Below are positions 8,719 through 17,781 of a stretch of 64,000 bases of DNA, one piece after another. Below the pieces are notes generated by a model that saw only the letters and a list, made by a program, of their open reading frames with translations, had not been told where the DNA came from and did no database searches. The DNA lies in the NCBI GenBank assembly GCA_965223435.1, contig CBDCWQ010000020.1:1116001-1180000 (forward strand), written 5' to 3'. The DNA is from CBDCWQ01 sp965223435 (GTDB taxonomy: Bacteria > Myxococcota > Kuafuiibacteriia > Kuafuiibacteriales > Kuafuiibacteriaceae). Position numbers and translations under genes: made by a program. Position 1 is the first letter of the stretch. The number at the start of each line of letters is the position of its first letter.

Positions 8719-9716
8719 ATCGCAACTTGGCCTTAGATGCCGTGCGGGTGACCGAAGCCGCTGCGCTTGCGTCTGCTCGCCTGATGGGGCGGGGGGATAG
8801 CCGGGCGGCGCGGGAGGCCGCAGTCACCGCGATGCGGCGGGTGTTCGACTGGCTCCAGGTTCGAGGAACCGTGGTCATTGGGGAGGGGGCGCGCGATGAA
8901 ACACCCTTTTTGTACACCGGCGAACGCGTGGGCCGGTGGCGGGTCGATGACACCGAGATCGATATCGCGGCCATTCCTCTCGAAGGCACCGTGTTGTGCT
9001 CCCAGGGGGCGCCGAATGCGATCTCTTGCATCGCGATGGCGCGCGGGGGCGAGTTTCTGAAGGTTCCAGACGTGTACATGGACAAAATAGCGGTGGGCCC
9101 CGCAGGAAAAGGCGCCATCGATCTTTGTCAATCGGCGACCTGGAACCTCAACTCGGTGGCCGACGCCAAAGGCATTTACGTCGAGGATCTGACGGTGGTC
9201 ATTCTCGATCGGCCGCGGCACGAAGCTTTGATTCGCGAAGTTCGAGAGGCGGGCGCGCGGATCAAGCTCATCAGCGACGGAGACGTGGCGGGCGCGCTGG
9301 CTACGTGCAAAGAAGAGACCGGAATTGACATGTTGATGGGGGTCGGTGGGGGGCCCGAGGGCGTTGTGACCGCTGCGGGCCTTCGTTGCGTGGGCGGAGA
9401 CATGATCGGGCGTTTGGCTCCGGCCAGTCCGGCCGAAGAAAAGCGCTTGCGAGATGTCGGCATCGAAGACGCCAGTAAGGCCTTTGGGGCCGATGTGCTT
9501 GCGAGTGGGGACGTGTTGTTTGCGGCGACGGGCGTGACCGACGGCGAGTTTTTACGAGGGGTTCGCTTCCGGCGGGGGGGCGCTGTGACCCACTCGGTGG
9601 TGATGCGCAGCAAGACCATGACCTTGAGAAACATTGAGGCGGTTCATCGTTTTGATCTCAACCCCGACTATGGCAACGACGACACCTATGATCTTCCGGA
9701 ACACGCGGTGGAGTAG
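8715..9716 (+). CDS. glpX: GlpX-type (class II) fructose-1,6-bisphosphatase, divergent active site
   Basis: This 333-aa protein matches GlpX along its length: GRGD near residue 26, VVIGEGARDETPFLYTGE, NAISCIAMA, VGPAGKGAIDL, TVVILDRPRH, ISDGDVAGAL, GGGPEGVVTAA and the C-terminal VMRSKTMTLRNIE. GlpX enzymes are metal-dependent gluconeogenic phosphatases. Compared with the E. coli sequence as I remember it, metal ligands Glu57 and Glu213 are kept, but Asp33 is Arg (within RAAREAAVTAM) and Asp85 is Ile (IAAIPLEGT instead of IAVDPIEGT). Altered substrate use or loss of catalysis is possible. It overlaps the thioesterase by ATGA. The fold assignment is firm; the activity is not. Confidence 0.85.
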   Translation: MNRNLALDAVRVTEAAALASARLMGRGDSRAAREAAVTAMRRVFDWLQVRGTVVIGEGARDETPFLYTGERVGRWRVDDTEIDIAAIPLEGTVLCSQGAPNAISCIAMARGGEFLKVPDVYMDKIAVGPAGKGAIDLCQSATWNLNSVADAKGIYVEDLTVVILDRPRHEALIREVREAGARIKLISDGDVAGALATCKEETGIDMLMGVGGGPEGVVTAAGLRCVGGDMIGRLAPASPAEEKRLRDVGIEDASKAFGADVLASGDVLFAATGVTDGEFLRGVRFRRGGAVTHSVVMRSKTMTLRNIEAVHRFDLNPDYGNDDTYDLPEHAVE

Positions 9717-9926
9717 GCCGTTCTTTTGAAACATACGGAGGAGTAGGGCCTTTGCGTAGGGTGGGCGCGCCCAGCCGATGGTGAGCGCGGTCACGGGGCG
9801 CCTGGTCTAGATCACCTAACAGGCCGATATCCCAAAGGCAGGGCCCTGTCCGAAGGTGCTTCGCGACCTGTCGGGGGTTATCCCCAAACTTGCGTCCGTC
9901 TACAGCGCGTCAGAACATGAAAGTCG

Positions 9927-10118
9927 ATGCTCGATGCATACATCATCGAGGAGATTCACCGGCGCGAGGACGAACGGCGTCGACGCGATGAGGCGTCCAG
10001 GCCACGCCTTCACATCGATGTGGATCGACCTCCTCCTCCAAGGCCGCCCCCTAAAAAGCAGAGCGAGGAGGAGCCCGAAGAAGAAGCAGGGTCGATTCGG
10101 ATCAACTTCACTTTGTGA
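9927..10118 (+). CDS. Small acidic/proline-rich protein
   Basis: This is a 63-aa protein with no known domain. It starts MLDAYIIEEI, continues with a charged helix (HRREDERRRRDEASR), a proline run with basic residues (PPPPRPPPKK), an acidic stretch and a beta-like tail (IRINFTL). No signal peptide or membrane segment is seen, so it is probably cytoplasmic. A weak GAAAG site precedes the ATG. Its end overlaps the end of the opposing SDR gene by 11 bases. The ordered change of composition and the hydrophobic N-terminal helix argue for a real gene, and I recall similar short proteins in other myxobacteria, but function is unknown. Confidence 0.6.
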   Translation: MLDAYIIEEIHRREDERRRRDEASRPRLHIDVDRPPPPRPPPKKQSEEEPEEEAGSIRINFTL

Positions 10119-10947
10119 TGTGGTCCCAATGATCTTGGAGGCCTTCGGGGCTCCAACTGCTTTCAGGGGCTTCGACACCCGCCGTTTCGGTCATCTTGTA
10201 CTCGAAGACGCGACGCCCGTGGATGCCAAACACGCGTCCGGTGACCTTGTCCGCCAGATCGGAGGCAAGAAAGGCAACGACCGGGGCGATGTGCTGTGGC
10301 CCCAATGTTTCTTCGCTGGCGCCGGACATGGCCGGTAGATCTTGGGTCATGCGCGTCAGGGCCAGGGGCGCGATGGCGTTGACGGTGGTTCCGAAGCGGG
10401 CGAATTCCTGCGCGGCGGTCAGAGTGAAGCCAAAAATGCCGGCCTTGGCCGCGGCATAGTTGCACTGCCCGAAGTTTCCCCTAAGACCGGACATCGAGCT
10501 GGTATTGATGATCCGTCCCCCCTGTCCCTGGACTTTGAGTCTTCGCCCTACGGTCTGGGTCATGAGGTAGGTTCCCTTAAGGTGCACGTTGATGACCGCG
10601 TCGAAGTCGGCCTCTTTCATGTTTAGGCAGGTTCGATCACGCAAAATCCCGGCATTGTTCACCAGAATGTCGACCTGCCCAAAGCCAGACAAGGCCGACC
10701 ACAGAATTCGGTCTGCGCCTTCTTGGGTGGAGACGGAATCGGTGTTGGCCATGGCTTCGCCGCCCTCCCGAACGATCTCTTCGGCGACCTGGGCCGCGCT
10801 CGCCGTGGTGCCGGTTCCGTCGCGGCCAACCCCGAGGTCGTTGACCAGCACGCGTGCGCCCTCTTTGGCCATGAGGTGCGCATGGGCCCTGCCAATGCCG
10901 TTTCCGGCGCCGGTCACGATGGCAACTTTTCCGGTAAGTAAGCCCAT
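10108..10947 (-). CDS. Short-chain dehydrogenase, hydroxyacyl-CoA dehydrogenase-like
   Basis: This 279-aa NAD(P)-dependent oxidoreductase has the SDR cofactor motif TGAGNGIG, the NNAG motif, the catalytic Ser in INTSSMSG and the YxxxK motif in CNYAAAKAG. The segment ARVLVNDLGVGRDGTG and the overall pattern resemble the dehydrogenase part of type 2 multifunctional beta-oxidation enzymes, suggesting a 3-hydroxyacyl-CoA or related substrate. ATG 10947 (MGLLTGKVAIVTG) gives the usual SDR N-terminus; a GTG at 10971 adds eight residues. It is divergent from eno and converges with the small 9927 gene. Substrate is inferred only from resemblance. Confidence 0.88.
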   Translation of the reverse strand: MGLLTGKVAIVTGAGNGIGRAHAHLMAKEGARVLVNDLGVGRDGTGTTASAAQVAEEIVREGGEAMANTDSVSTQEGADRILWSALSGFGQVDILVNNAGILRDRTCLNMKEADFDAVINVHLKGTYLMTQTVGRRLKVQGQGGRIINTSSMSGLRGNFGQCNYAAAKAGIFGFTLTAAQEFARFGTTVNAIAPLALTRMTQDLPAMSGASEETLGPQHIAPVVAFLASDLADKVTGRVFGIHGRRVFEYKMTETAGVEAPESSWSPEGLQDHWDHITK

Positions 10948-10986
10948 GAAAGGTAGGCGCTTAGCCCCCACGGACGATGGATCCGG

Positions 10987-11014
10987 TTGACTATAGAGTC
11001 AATCGATCGAATAC
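10987..11014 (+). promoter_or_regulatory. Palindrome/promoter upstream of eno
   Basis: TTGACT at 10987-10992 and AGTCAA at 10997-11002 form a perfect inverted repeat around ATAG. TTGACT can also act as a -35 box with GAATAC at 11009-11014 (16-base spacing). The eno ATG at 11027 lies 12 bases beyond and lacks a ribosome-binding site. A repressor binding the palindrome would cover the -35 region. Confidence 0.45.
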
Positions 11015-11026
11015 CACGCTCCGCTG

Positions 11027-12304
11027 ATGTTGGATATTATACACGTTCATGCACGCGAGATTTTGGACAGCCGGGGCAATCCGACGGTGGAAGTGGAGGT
11101 CGGCCTGTCTTCGGGCGCTCAGGGGAGGGCAGGGGTTCCCTCGGGTGCTTCTACCGGTGTGCACGAAGCCCTCGAGCTCCGGGACGGTGACGAGACCCGC
11201 TATCTTGGAAAAGGGGTGGAGCGCGCGGTGGCTTCGGTGAACGAGCAAATCGCTCCGGCGCTTTTGGGGTACGACGCGGGGGACCAGTTCGACATCGACC
11301 AAACGTTGCTCTCCTTGGATGGAACCCAAAACAAGGAAAAGCTGGGCGCCAACGCGCTTCTCGGGGTCTCCTTGGCGGTTGCGCGAGCCGCAGCCAACGC
11401 CTATGAGCTTCCCTTATACCGCTATCTGGGCGGGATTCAGGCCCGTCTGCTTCCGGTCCCCCTGATGAACGTCATCAACGGGGGCGAGCATGCGGACAAC
11501 GCACTCGACATTCAAGAGTTCATGCTGGTGCCGAAGGGCGCGACGAGTTTTCGAGAGGCGCTTCGGAGCGGCGTCGAAACCTTTCACCACCTCAAGAAGA
11601 TCCTAAAGAAAAAGGGTCTCTCCACCGCGGTGGGCGATGAGGGGGGTTTTGCGCCAAACCTTCCCTCAAATCGGGCTGCCCTTGAGCTGTTGCTCGAAGC
11701 CATCGAGGGTGCGGGCTACAAGCCCGGGGTGGATATCGGTCTGGCGCTCGACGTGGCCGCCTCGGAACTCTACAAAGATGGCAAGTACGTGCTCGCTTCC
11801 GAAAACCGGACTCTGACCTCGTCGGAGATGGTGCAATATCTTGGCGAATTGGCTTCCGGGTTTCCGATCGTGTCTATTGAAGATGGGCTTGCGGAGGACG
11901 ATTGGGAGGGCTGGGCCGCGCTCACCCGGCAGATCGGCGACCAGTGCCAGCTCGTGGGCGATGATTTGTTTGTCACCAACGTGACGCGGCTCCAAAGAGG
12001 TATCGATGACCGCTGCGCCAACGCCATCCTGATCAAAGTCAACCAGATCGGGACGTTGACGGAGACCCTGGACGCTATGAGTTTGGCAGGGGCCTCCGGC
12101 TATCGCTCAGTTGTCAGCCATCGTTCGGGAGAAACTGCGGACAGCACCATCGCCGATTTGGCGGTCGGAACCGGCGCCGGACAGATCAAGACCGGCTCGG
12201 CTTCTCGCTCGGATCGCACCGCCAAATACAATCAACTGCTTCGGATTGAAGAAGATTTGGGCCCGTCGGCGCGGTACGCCGGAGCGGAAGTTTTTCAGCG
12301 CTAG
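11027..12304 (+). CDS. eno: Enolase
   Basis: This 425-aa cytoplasmic glycolytic enzyme converts 2-phosphoglycerate to phosphoenolpyruvate. Typical segments in order are HAREILDSRGNPTVEVEV, PSGASTGVHEALELRDGD, NVINGGEHADNALDIQEFM, AVGDEGGFAPNL, SIEDGLAEDDWEGW, VGDDLFVTN, LIKVNQIGTLTET and SHRSGETADSTIADLAVG. Metal-binding acids and the catalytic lysine region are all present, and length is normal. ATG 11027 gives the expected N-terminus. It is probably monocistronic. Confidence 0.98.
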   Translation: MLDIIHVHAREILDSRGNPTVEVEVGLSSGAQGRAGVPSGASTGVHEALELRDGDETRYLGKGVERAVASVNEQIAPALLGYDAGDQFDIDQTLLSLDGTQNKEKLGANALLGVSLAVARAAANAYELPLYRYLGGIQARLLPVPLMNVINGGEHADNALDIQEFMLVPKGATSFREALRSGVETFHHLKKILKKKGLSTAVGDEGGFAPNLPSNRAALELLLEAIEGAGYKPGVDIGLALDVAASELYKDGKYVLASENRTLTSSEMVQYLGELASGFPIVSIEDGLAEDDWEGWAALTRQIGDQCQLVGDDLFVTNVTRLQRGIDDRCANAILIKVNQIGTLTETLDAMSLAGASGYRSVVSHRSGETADSTIADLAVGTGAGQIKTGSASRSDRTAKYNQLLRIEEDLGPSARYAGAEVFQR

Positions 12305-12373
12305 CCCTGAACGGACCTTTCCAATTGCCCTATGGGTGACCACCACCCAAAGACCGACAACAGGCGCACCCGT

Positions 12374-12402
12374 GACCGACACGGTCTCGTGAGCGTTTTT
12401 TT
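12374..12402 (+). terminator. Weak terminator-like hairpin after eno
   Basis: GACCG and CGGTC (12374-12378 and 12382-12386) flank a 3-base loop, and a T7 run follows at 12396-12402 after a 9-base gap. The stem is short and the gap is longer than usual. The remaining eno/DUF4340 convergent space shows nothing else clear. Confidence 0.35.
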
Positions 12403-12470
12403 AGGGAGGGAGGGGGAGGGACAAAGCACCGAAAACCGGACGGTCTCGATGCTTTCTTGGTGCTGAAGTG

Positions 12471-13487
12471 CTACTTCTTGCCCTTCTTTTTGTCGGCTTT
12501 GGGCTCGTCAATCAAGTCGGCTTTGGTTTTCTCAACCAAGGGAGAAATCGCCCACCCTGCAACTTGGACCACGTACTCCGAATTGCTCGCTTTCACGTAG
12601 TAGCGGTTTTCCTTTTCCAGTTTCTTGCCAACCCGAATGGTGTGAATCTGGGTGCTTGGGGGCGGGTTCCCAGAAACGGTTGAGGTGCCGGTGACAAGGG
12701 TTACGGTGGCCAGCGGGTCTTGGAGACCATATTCCGGCTTTTCCGTCTTGCCCACGGGTGTTTCGAGGTTGATGGCGCTCGCTTTTTGCACCAGCTCGTC
12801 GACCGTCGACTTCTTGAGCGGCTTGGAGATGTTCGGAGACACCCAGTTGCTATCCTGGGGGTTCTTTTCGAGGTCGATGGCGCCCTTTTTGTTCTTCAGC
12901 TTCAAGGACCATACATCGTCTTTTTTGAACTTCAGATACTCCCTGTCGACCCAACTCCACGCCCGATCACCGACGTCGCTGGTAGAGAAGTCGTTGACCA
13001 GGAGGACTTCGTCTTCTCCATCCATACGGAAATGGACGTTTTTGAAGCTTGGGGAGCTCCCCACAAAGAATTTCATGGGTTTGCCGTCGTGGGTGATGCT
13101 GATTTGCCGCTGAAATTTGTCCTTCGAAACTTCCAGCTTGGGGTGGTAGGTCGATTTTCGAAGGACCACGGTGTGTGACTTGAGCTTGCCCAGTTTCTTC
13201 AAAAACTCGTCAATCTTGTCTTTGTTGGCTGGATAGTTGTCACTGTTTGCCAGGCCCCAGGTGGCGCCGACCTTGCTCAAGGCGACGCTGTTTTGAGGTG
13301 GCCCATCGGCTTTGTCTTTGGGGGCCCCGAGAATCTCAATCTGGGTCACCTTTTCCGGATCGAAGTTTTCGAGGACTTTTCTCGATCGGAGCTGGAGCTT
13401 CTGCTCGCCGCTGAAACGCATGCCCATGATAAGGGCGCCTTGGACGAGGAGCAGAACAAAAAGAATTCGATTGGTGTTGCTTGTCAT
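12471..13487 (-). CDS. DUF4340-type accessory protein of an ABC system
   Basis: This 338-aa protein starts with one hydrophobic helix (ILFVLLLVQGALIMGM, about residues 8-23). A periplasmic domain of the DUF4340 type follows, with FDPEKVTQIEI, WGLANSDNYPANKDKIDEFL and DVWSLKLKNKKGAI segments; a lysine-rich tail ends the protein. DUF4340 proteins typically accompany Gldg/ABC-2 permease genes. Its ATG overlaps the stop of the permease-Gldg gene by one base (TGATG), so it is the last gene of a three-gene operon. The transported substrate is unknown. The family call is by pattern and genomic context. Confidence 0.75.
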   Translation of the reverse strand: MTSNTNRILFVLLLVQGALIMGMRFSGEQKLQLRSRKVLENFDPEKVTQIEILGAPKDKADGPPQNSVALSKVGATWGLANSDNYPANKDKIDEFLKKLGKLKSHTVVLRKSTYHPKLEVSKDKFQRQISITHDGKPMKFFVGSSPSFKNVHFRMDGEDEVLLVNDFSTSDVGDRAWSWVDREYLKFKKDDVWSLKLKNKKGAIDLEKNPQDSNWVSPNISKPLKKSTVDELVQKASAINLETPVGKTEKPEYGLQDPLATVTLVTGTSTVSGNPPPSTQIHTIRVGKKLEKENRYYVKASNSEYVVQVAGWAISPLVEKTKADLIDEPKADKKKGKK

Positions 13488-16417
13488 CAGCTGGCCTCCG
13501 GGGCGCTCTGTCCGAGCGAGGGTCCGCTATTGATGCGGCTCTTCGATGATGAAGAAGGGTCAAGTTTGATGGGCGATCGACGTCGCTTCCTGCCCGAGCT
13601 GATGGCGACGATGAGCCCCAGCGCCAGAATCACTGCGCCGTAGTTCACAAGCTCCCACGTGCTGCGCTCTTTTGGCGTCAGGGGCAAGAGGGTTCGGGCC
13701 ATCGTCCCCCGCGATCGGATGGTCAGAAGATCGGTGTCTTCCAAGCCCCAATCCACGAGGTTTTGGACCAGTTGCAGGTTGTTGGCGTAGCGATCCCCTC
13801 CCGATTGTCTCGAGATGCCAAGCACCATGTCGTTGGCAAAGGCCGAACTGCCGACCACCACCAGCCGGGTTGTGCCGGGAGAGCGATTGATCACCTGACC
13901 TTCGAGGGTTCCCTCAGCGCCAGGGGCCTTTTTGCCTTTGAAGAAACTTTCGAAGGTGCCTTTGACAACAACCGCCAAGGGCCGAGATTTCTGGTCGGAG
14001 CCAGGAACAAATCCGTCTTCGTGCCGCTCGAAGTTGGGCTGCACGTTGGTGTCGGTCTGGGTCCAGGCTCCGTCGGTGGACTTCAACAGGACTTCAAAGC
14101 TGCGCGCTGGGCCCTCTTCACCCTCTTTGGCCTTCGGCGGTTCAGTCACCGTCAGGGGCGACGCCCACTGGAGGGTCACCGCAGGAAGACCCGCGAGAAC
14201 GGGGTTTTCGGTGTCCATGCCGGTTTGTCGAATGTCGACGAAGAAGGGGTACTTGACCCGTTTGATGTCCCGTACCCGGATGCCGCCGAGGTTCCGCACC
14301 ACGGGAATCGGAAAGGCCTCGTTTTGAGGGTCGAGAACCATCGTATCTTGAATGGAGACCCCGTACTTGGCCAAAACATCTTCGAGACCCGACGTGACCT
14401 TACGGACTTTGATGCCGTCTTGGGCGGTGGGATCAAGCTCATACTTGCCGGTGAGAACAATGACGGTTCCGCCGCGCATCAGGTACTGGTCAACCGCGAA
14501 GCGCTGCTTGTCGTCGAAGTTTTTGGGCGCGTACACCAAAAGGACATCCACATCGCCAGGGACTCGGCCATTCTTCAGGTCAACGTCCTTGATCGTGTAG
14601 GTCTCTGAGAGCTGCTTGTTGAGCATGCGGGTGACGTCCGCGGGCGGCCTGGGCGGCGGTGGCCCAAACTGATGCGGTGGCGTGGGGGGCTTTTCTGGCT
14701 CTGGCTTGACGAGGCCGATGGTCTTCAAAAAGCCCGGGGCGGCCCGTTTGATGGCGGCGGTGACCTCGGTTTTGATGTCCGCCTCTGACATCGATTCGCC
14801 GGGGAAGACCCGCTCATAACGATCGCCGACCTTGAGTAGAAGATGCATGTAGAAGGTTTCTTTGGCGAACAGCGACGCCGCAAACGGTTTGAAACCGTAT
14901 TTTTTGAAGAGGACGTCGCGGGTCTCGGTCACCCCTTCCGCATCAGGATCCACGATACGGTAGCTGAACTTACCCCCCGACCGGCCTTCGAGCTCTTTCA
15001 TGACAGTCGTGATGCGCTCAGGCACATCCTTGAAATTCTCCGGGAGGGTATTTGTGCTGACAAAGGCCATGAACTCTGCCTTGTCGTCGAGGTCGGCGAA
15101 AACCGCCTCCAGCGTTTGGAAGCCAAACGCCACCTTCTTGATCGCTCGAGTAAGGTCGTATTCAAGGTTACGAAGCTTGACCTCGATGTCGTTCATCCCG
15201 GTGGCTTGAACTTCAATCAGGTCGCTGAAGCTCAACACTTGGTATTGGTCGCCATACTTGATGAGAATGCTGAAGTAAGAATTGACCACCGAGTCGTCGT
15301 AACGGCTCGAAATTCGAAACGGAAAGCTTTTGATCCCGTACAGCTGGTTGGCCTCTTTTTCGATGTTCTCATCCTCTCGGGGATCTACGTACTCGGTCTG
15401 CACTTTCCCGCCGGAAACCACCCCATACTCCTCAATGAGGTCGCGGATGCGCGGAACCGTGGGCGCCAGCAAGGGGTGCGTTTTGGACGAGAAGTAGCCG
15501 CGGATGAGTAGAGGCTCAGGCAGGCTGTTGACCAGATCCTTGGTGACCTGGGAGATGCTGTACTCACCGTGCTCCGTGAGATCGACACGGGCGCTGTGAA
15601 CTGGGCCAAGAACGATGTTGATCAAAAACATGTTCGCTGCCGCCAGGCCCACCAAGAGGGTTCGAGCGCGCCGCCGGGGCGCGGTTCTTTTGCCCTGGCT
15701 CCAGCTTTTGGCCTCCAAGATGACCGTATTGAGGACCAAGAAACTCACTGTGATGCTTGCGTAGTAGGTCAGATCACGAAGATCGATGACGCCTCGGCGG
15801 ATGCTCTCGAATCGACTCCCAGTGCTCAGGGCCCGCAAAATCTCGGCGCCGCGGTTGCCGGCCAGGTTGGTCACCGGGTCCGTTCCGAGGAGGTAGAGAA
15901 TGCCGCAAAACAGGCAAGTAAAGATGAGAGCGATGATTTGATTGTTGGTCACCGCCGAGATGCAAAGCCCAATGGCGATGTATGCACCGGCCAGAAGAAG
16001 GGCACCGAAATAGCCTCCGAAGACCGCACCCCAGTCGAGATCGCCCATGAAAGATACCGAAACGGGCACACCAAAGGTCAGTGCGAGCGCGACCGAAACA
16101 AGTGCCAAAGAAGCAAGGAATTTGCCGAGCACCAGTTTGTGGGTTTCGACCGGCAGGGTCGCCAAGAGCTCAAAAGTGCCGAGTTTTTGTTCCTCGCTCC
16201 AAAGGCGCATGGTGAGGGCTGCCCCGAGGAAAATGAGAAGAACGGGAAGCCACTGAAACAGCGGACGTATGTCCGCGAGATTTCGTGTGAAAAAGGTCTC
16301 CACCCAAAAGAACGTGAACAAGGTCACGAACAGGAACGTGCCGAGGAAAATCAGCGCGATGGGAGACGAGAAGTAGGCGCGGAATTCCTTTTTGGCTACG
16401 GTAAGAATCTGGTTCAT
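13487..16417 (-). CDS. ABC-2 permease fused to Gldg-type auxiliary domain
   Basis: This 976-aa protein joins two parts. Residues 1 to about 250 form an ABC-2 permease (MNQILTVAKKEFRAYFSSPI, then about six helices, with LWSEEQKLGTFELLATLP). After a further helix near residue 265, an extended periplasmic Gldg/ABC_transp_aux region (SARVDLTEHGEYSISQVTKDL...) continues to a final C-terminal helix near residue 935 and a basic end. In Bacteroidota gliding systems GldF and GldG are separate; here they are fused. ATG 16417 overlaps the ATPase stop by ATGA and gives a clean permease start, whereas the longer 16501 start adds an Arg/Pro-rich extension. The substrate is unknown. Confidence 0.85.
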   Translation of the reverse strand: MNQILTVAKKEFRAYFSSPIALIFLGTFLFVTLFTFFWVETFFTRNLADIRPLFQWLPVLLIFLGAALTMRLWSEEQKLGTFELLATLPVETHKLVLGKFLASLALVSVALALTFGVPVSVSFMGDLDWGAVFGGYFGALLLAGAYIAIGLCISAVTNNQIIALIFTCLFCGILYLLGTDPVTNLAGNRGAEILRALSTGSRFESIRRGVIDLRDLTYYASITVSFLVLNTVILEAKSWSQGKRTAPRRRARTLLVGLAAANMFLINIVLGPVHSARVDLTEHGEYSISQVTKDLVNSLPEPLLIRGYFSSKTHPLLAPTVPRIRDLIEEYGVVSGGKVQTEYVDPREDENIEKEANQLYGIKSFPFRISSRYDDSVVNSYFSILIKYGDQYQVLSFSDLIEVQATGMNDIEVKLRNLEYDLTRAIKKVAFGFQTLEAVFADLDDKAEFMAFVSTNTLPENFKDVPERITTVMKELEGRSGGKFSYRIVDPDAEGVTETRDVLFKKYGFKPFAASLFAKETFYMHLLLKVGDRYERVFPGESMSEADIKTEVTAAIKRAAPGFLKTIGLVKPEPEKPPTPPHQFGPPPPRPPADVTRMLNKQLSETYTIKDVDLKNGRVPGDVDVLLVYAPKNFDDKQRFAVDQYLMRGGTVIVLTGKYELDPTAQDGIKVRKVTSGLEDVLAKYGVSIQDTMVLDPQNEAFPIPVVRNLGGIRVRDIKRVKYPFFVDIRQTGMDTENPVLAGLPAVTLQWASPLTVTEPPKAKEGEEGPARSFEVLLKSTDGAWTQTDTNVQPNFERHEDGFVPGSDQKSRPLAVVVKGTFESFFKGKKAPGAEGTLEGQVINRSPGTTRLVVVGSSAFANDMVLGISRQSGGDRYANNLQLVQNLVDWGLEDTDLLTIRSRGTMARTLLPLTPKERSTWELVNYGAVILALGLIVAISSGRKRRRSPIKLDPSSSSKSRINSGPSLGQSAPEAS

Positions 16418-17352
16418 GCTGCTATGCCTCCTCGTTCTGCGAGTTCGCGGAACACGGACTCTAGGGTGCGGGCGTCCTGCCTGAGTTCGGCCAGGCGCCA
16501 ATCGTTTTGCCGGGCCACGTCATAGATCAGAGGGCACAGCACCAGGTCGACCTTGCCCGAAACCCGGAAACGACGGTAACCGTTGTCAACCTCTTCTTCT
16601 TTAACACCCACCACGCCATCGACTCTTTCGAGTTTTTCCTGGATGCCATCGGGTCCACGCTGAACCATCAGCACCGCGTCGTTGGATGAGGTGAGCTCGG
16701 ACAGCTGGGCATCGGCGCGAATCTCACCTTCCATGATGATGATCGCGCGGTGGCAGGTCGCTTCGACCTCAGAGAGGATATGGGTGGAGACCAAGACGGT
16801 GGCGTGTTCGGCCAGCCTTCGAATCAGGGAACGGATTTCAATGATCTGGTTGGGGTCGAGACCGTTGGTGGGCTCGTCAAGGATGAGTACCTTGGGTTTG
16901 TGCAAAATCGCCTGGGCGAGGCACACCCGTTGGCGGAAACCTTTGGAGAGGTTGCCAATGTATTGGGTGAGCCGGGCTTCAAGACCGGTGCTGTAGATGG
17001 CTTCCGACATGAGTTGCCGTTTTTGGCCCGGGGCGAGCTGCCGCAGGTCGGCCATCAGCGTCAGGTAGTCTTGAACGCTCATATCCTCGTAAAGAGGGGC
17101 GTTCTCCGGCAGATAGCCTAAAGCCTCTTGGACCCGCAAAGGGGCCTCGACGACGTCGTGACCCGCGACGGTCGCGGACCCCTGCGTCGGTTGCAGGTAG
17201 CCCGAAAGGATTTTCATGGTGGTGGTCTTTCCGGCTCCGTTGGGGCCCAAAAGCCCGATGATTTCTCCCGAATTGACCTCAAAAGAGATGCCCTTCAGGG
17301 CTTGGACGGTGCCGTAGGTTTTGGCGAGACCGTCAACCTTAATGATTGGCAC
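16414..17352 (-). CDS. ABC transporter ATPase (GldA-like)
   Basis: This 312-aa cytoplasmic ATPase has Walker A GPNGAGKTT, signature LSKGFRQRVCLAQAIL, Walker B VLILDEPTNGLDP and the switch His in STHIL. The segment LGYLPENAPLYEDMSVQDYL is characteristic of ATPases paired with ABC-2 and Gldg permeases. The last 80 residues form an accessory domain. It is the first gene of the operon with the fused permease and the DUF4340 protein, each joined by 1-4 base overlaps. In Bacteroidota GldA supports gliding, but such transporters occur widely in non-gliders, so no motility role is assumed. Confidence 0.9.
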   Translation of the reverse strand: MPIIKVDGLAKTYGTVQALKGISFEVNSGEIIGLLGPNGAGKTTTMKILSGYLQPTQGSATVAGHDVVEAPLRVQEALGYLPENAPLYEDMSVQDYLTLMADLRQLAPGQKRQLMSEAIYSTGLEARLTQYIGNLSKGFRQRVCLAQAILHKPKVLILDEPTNGLDPNQIIEIRSLIRRLAEHATVLVSTHILSEVEATCHRAIIIMEGEIRADAQLSELTSSNDAVLMVQRGPDGIQEKLERVDGVVGVKEEEVDNGYRRFRVSGKVDLVLCPLIYDVARQNDWRLAELRQDARTLESVFRELAERGGIAA

Positions 17353-17781
17353 AGGTTACCTCCCAGCGCTCATTTGATTTGCTTCGAACCCCTGAGGGAC
17401 GCGGACAAGCAGGCCCATGTCCGAATCGGACGAAGCGGCATGAGTTCTAACGCTATCGCGTTCCGTGTCAAACGCTTTTCACCCGCGTTTGATTCCAAAA
17501 AAATGAGGAAAACGTTTCGGGCTCGTATTGTCCACTCTTCTCGCGAAAAGCAACGCAGAAACGGATGGGGACGGGGGTCTCCGTCGGGTTGAAGAGGCCT
17601 CCCCGAAACCTGAGCTTGCCCGACGAATTAGGGTTTATAGTAGGTGGACCCGCGGTGGTTCTCGGTGGCCCGACGCTCCCCAAGATGGCCGTATCCAGCA
17701 TGCCTAAGAGAAATCCGCTATAGGGTATATGCTGGTGTGGTAGTGGGCGCAGCGGCTTCGAGTGTTACCATCGTAGGGTCG
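17353..17781. other. Intergenic region between divergent operons
   Basis: About 430 bases between the ABC operon and the FHA/sigma54 activator. Upstream frame extensions of the activator to GTG 17644 are open but do not look like protein. AT-rich -10-like stretches (TTTATAGT near 17633 and CTATAGGGTATAT near 17717) may be promoters for the activator. Nothing else was recognised. Confidence 0.5.
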
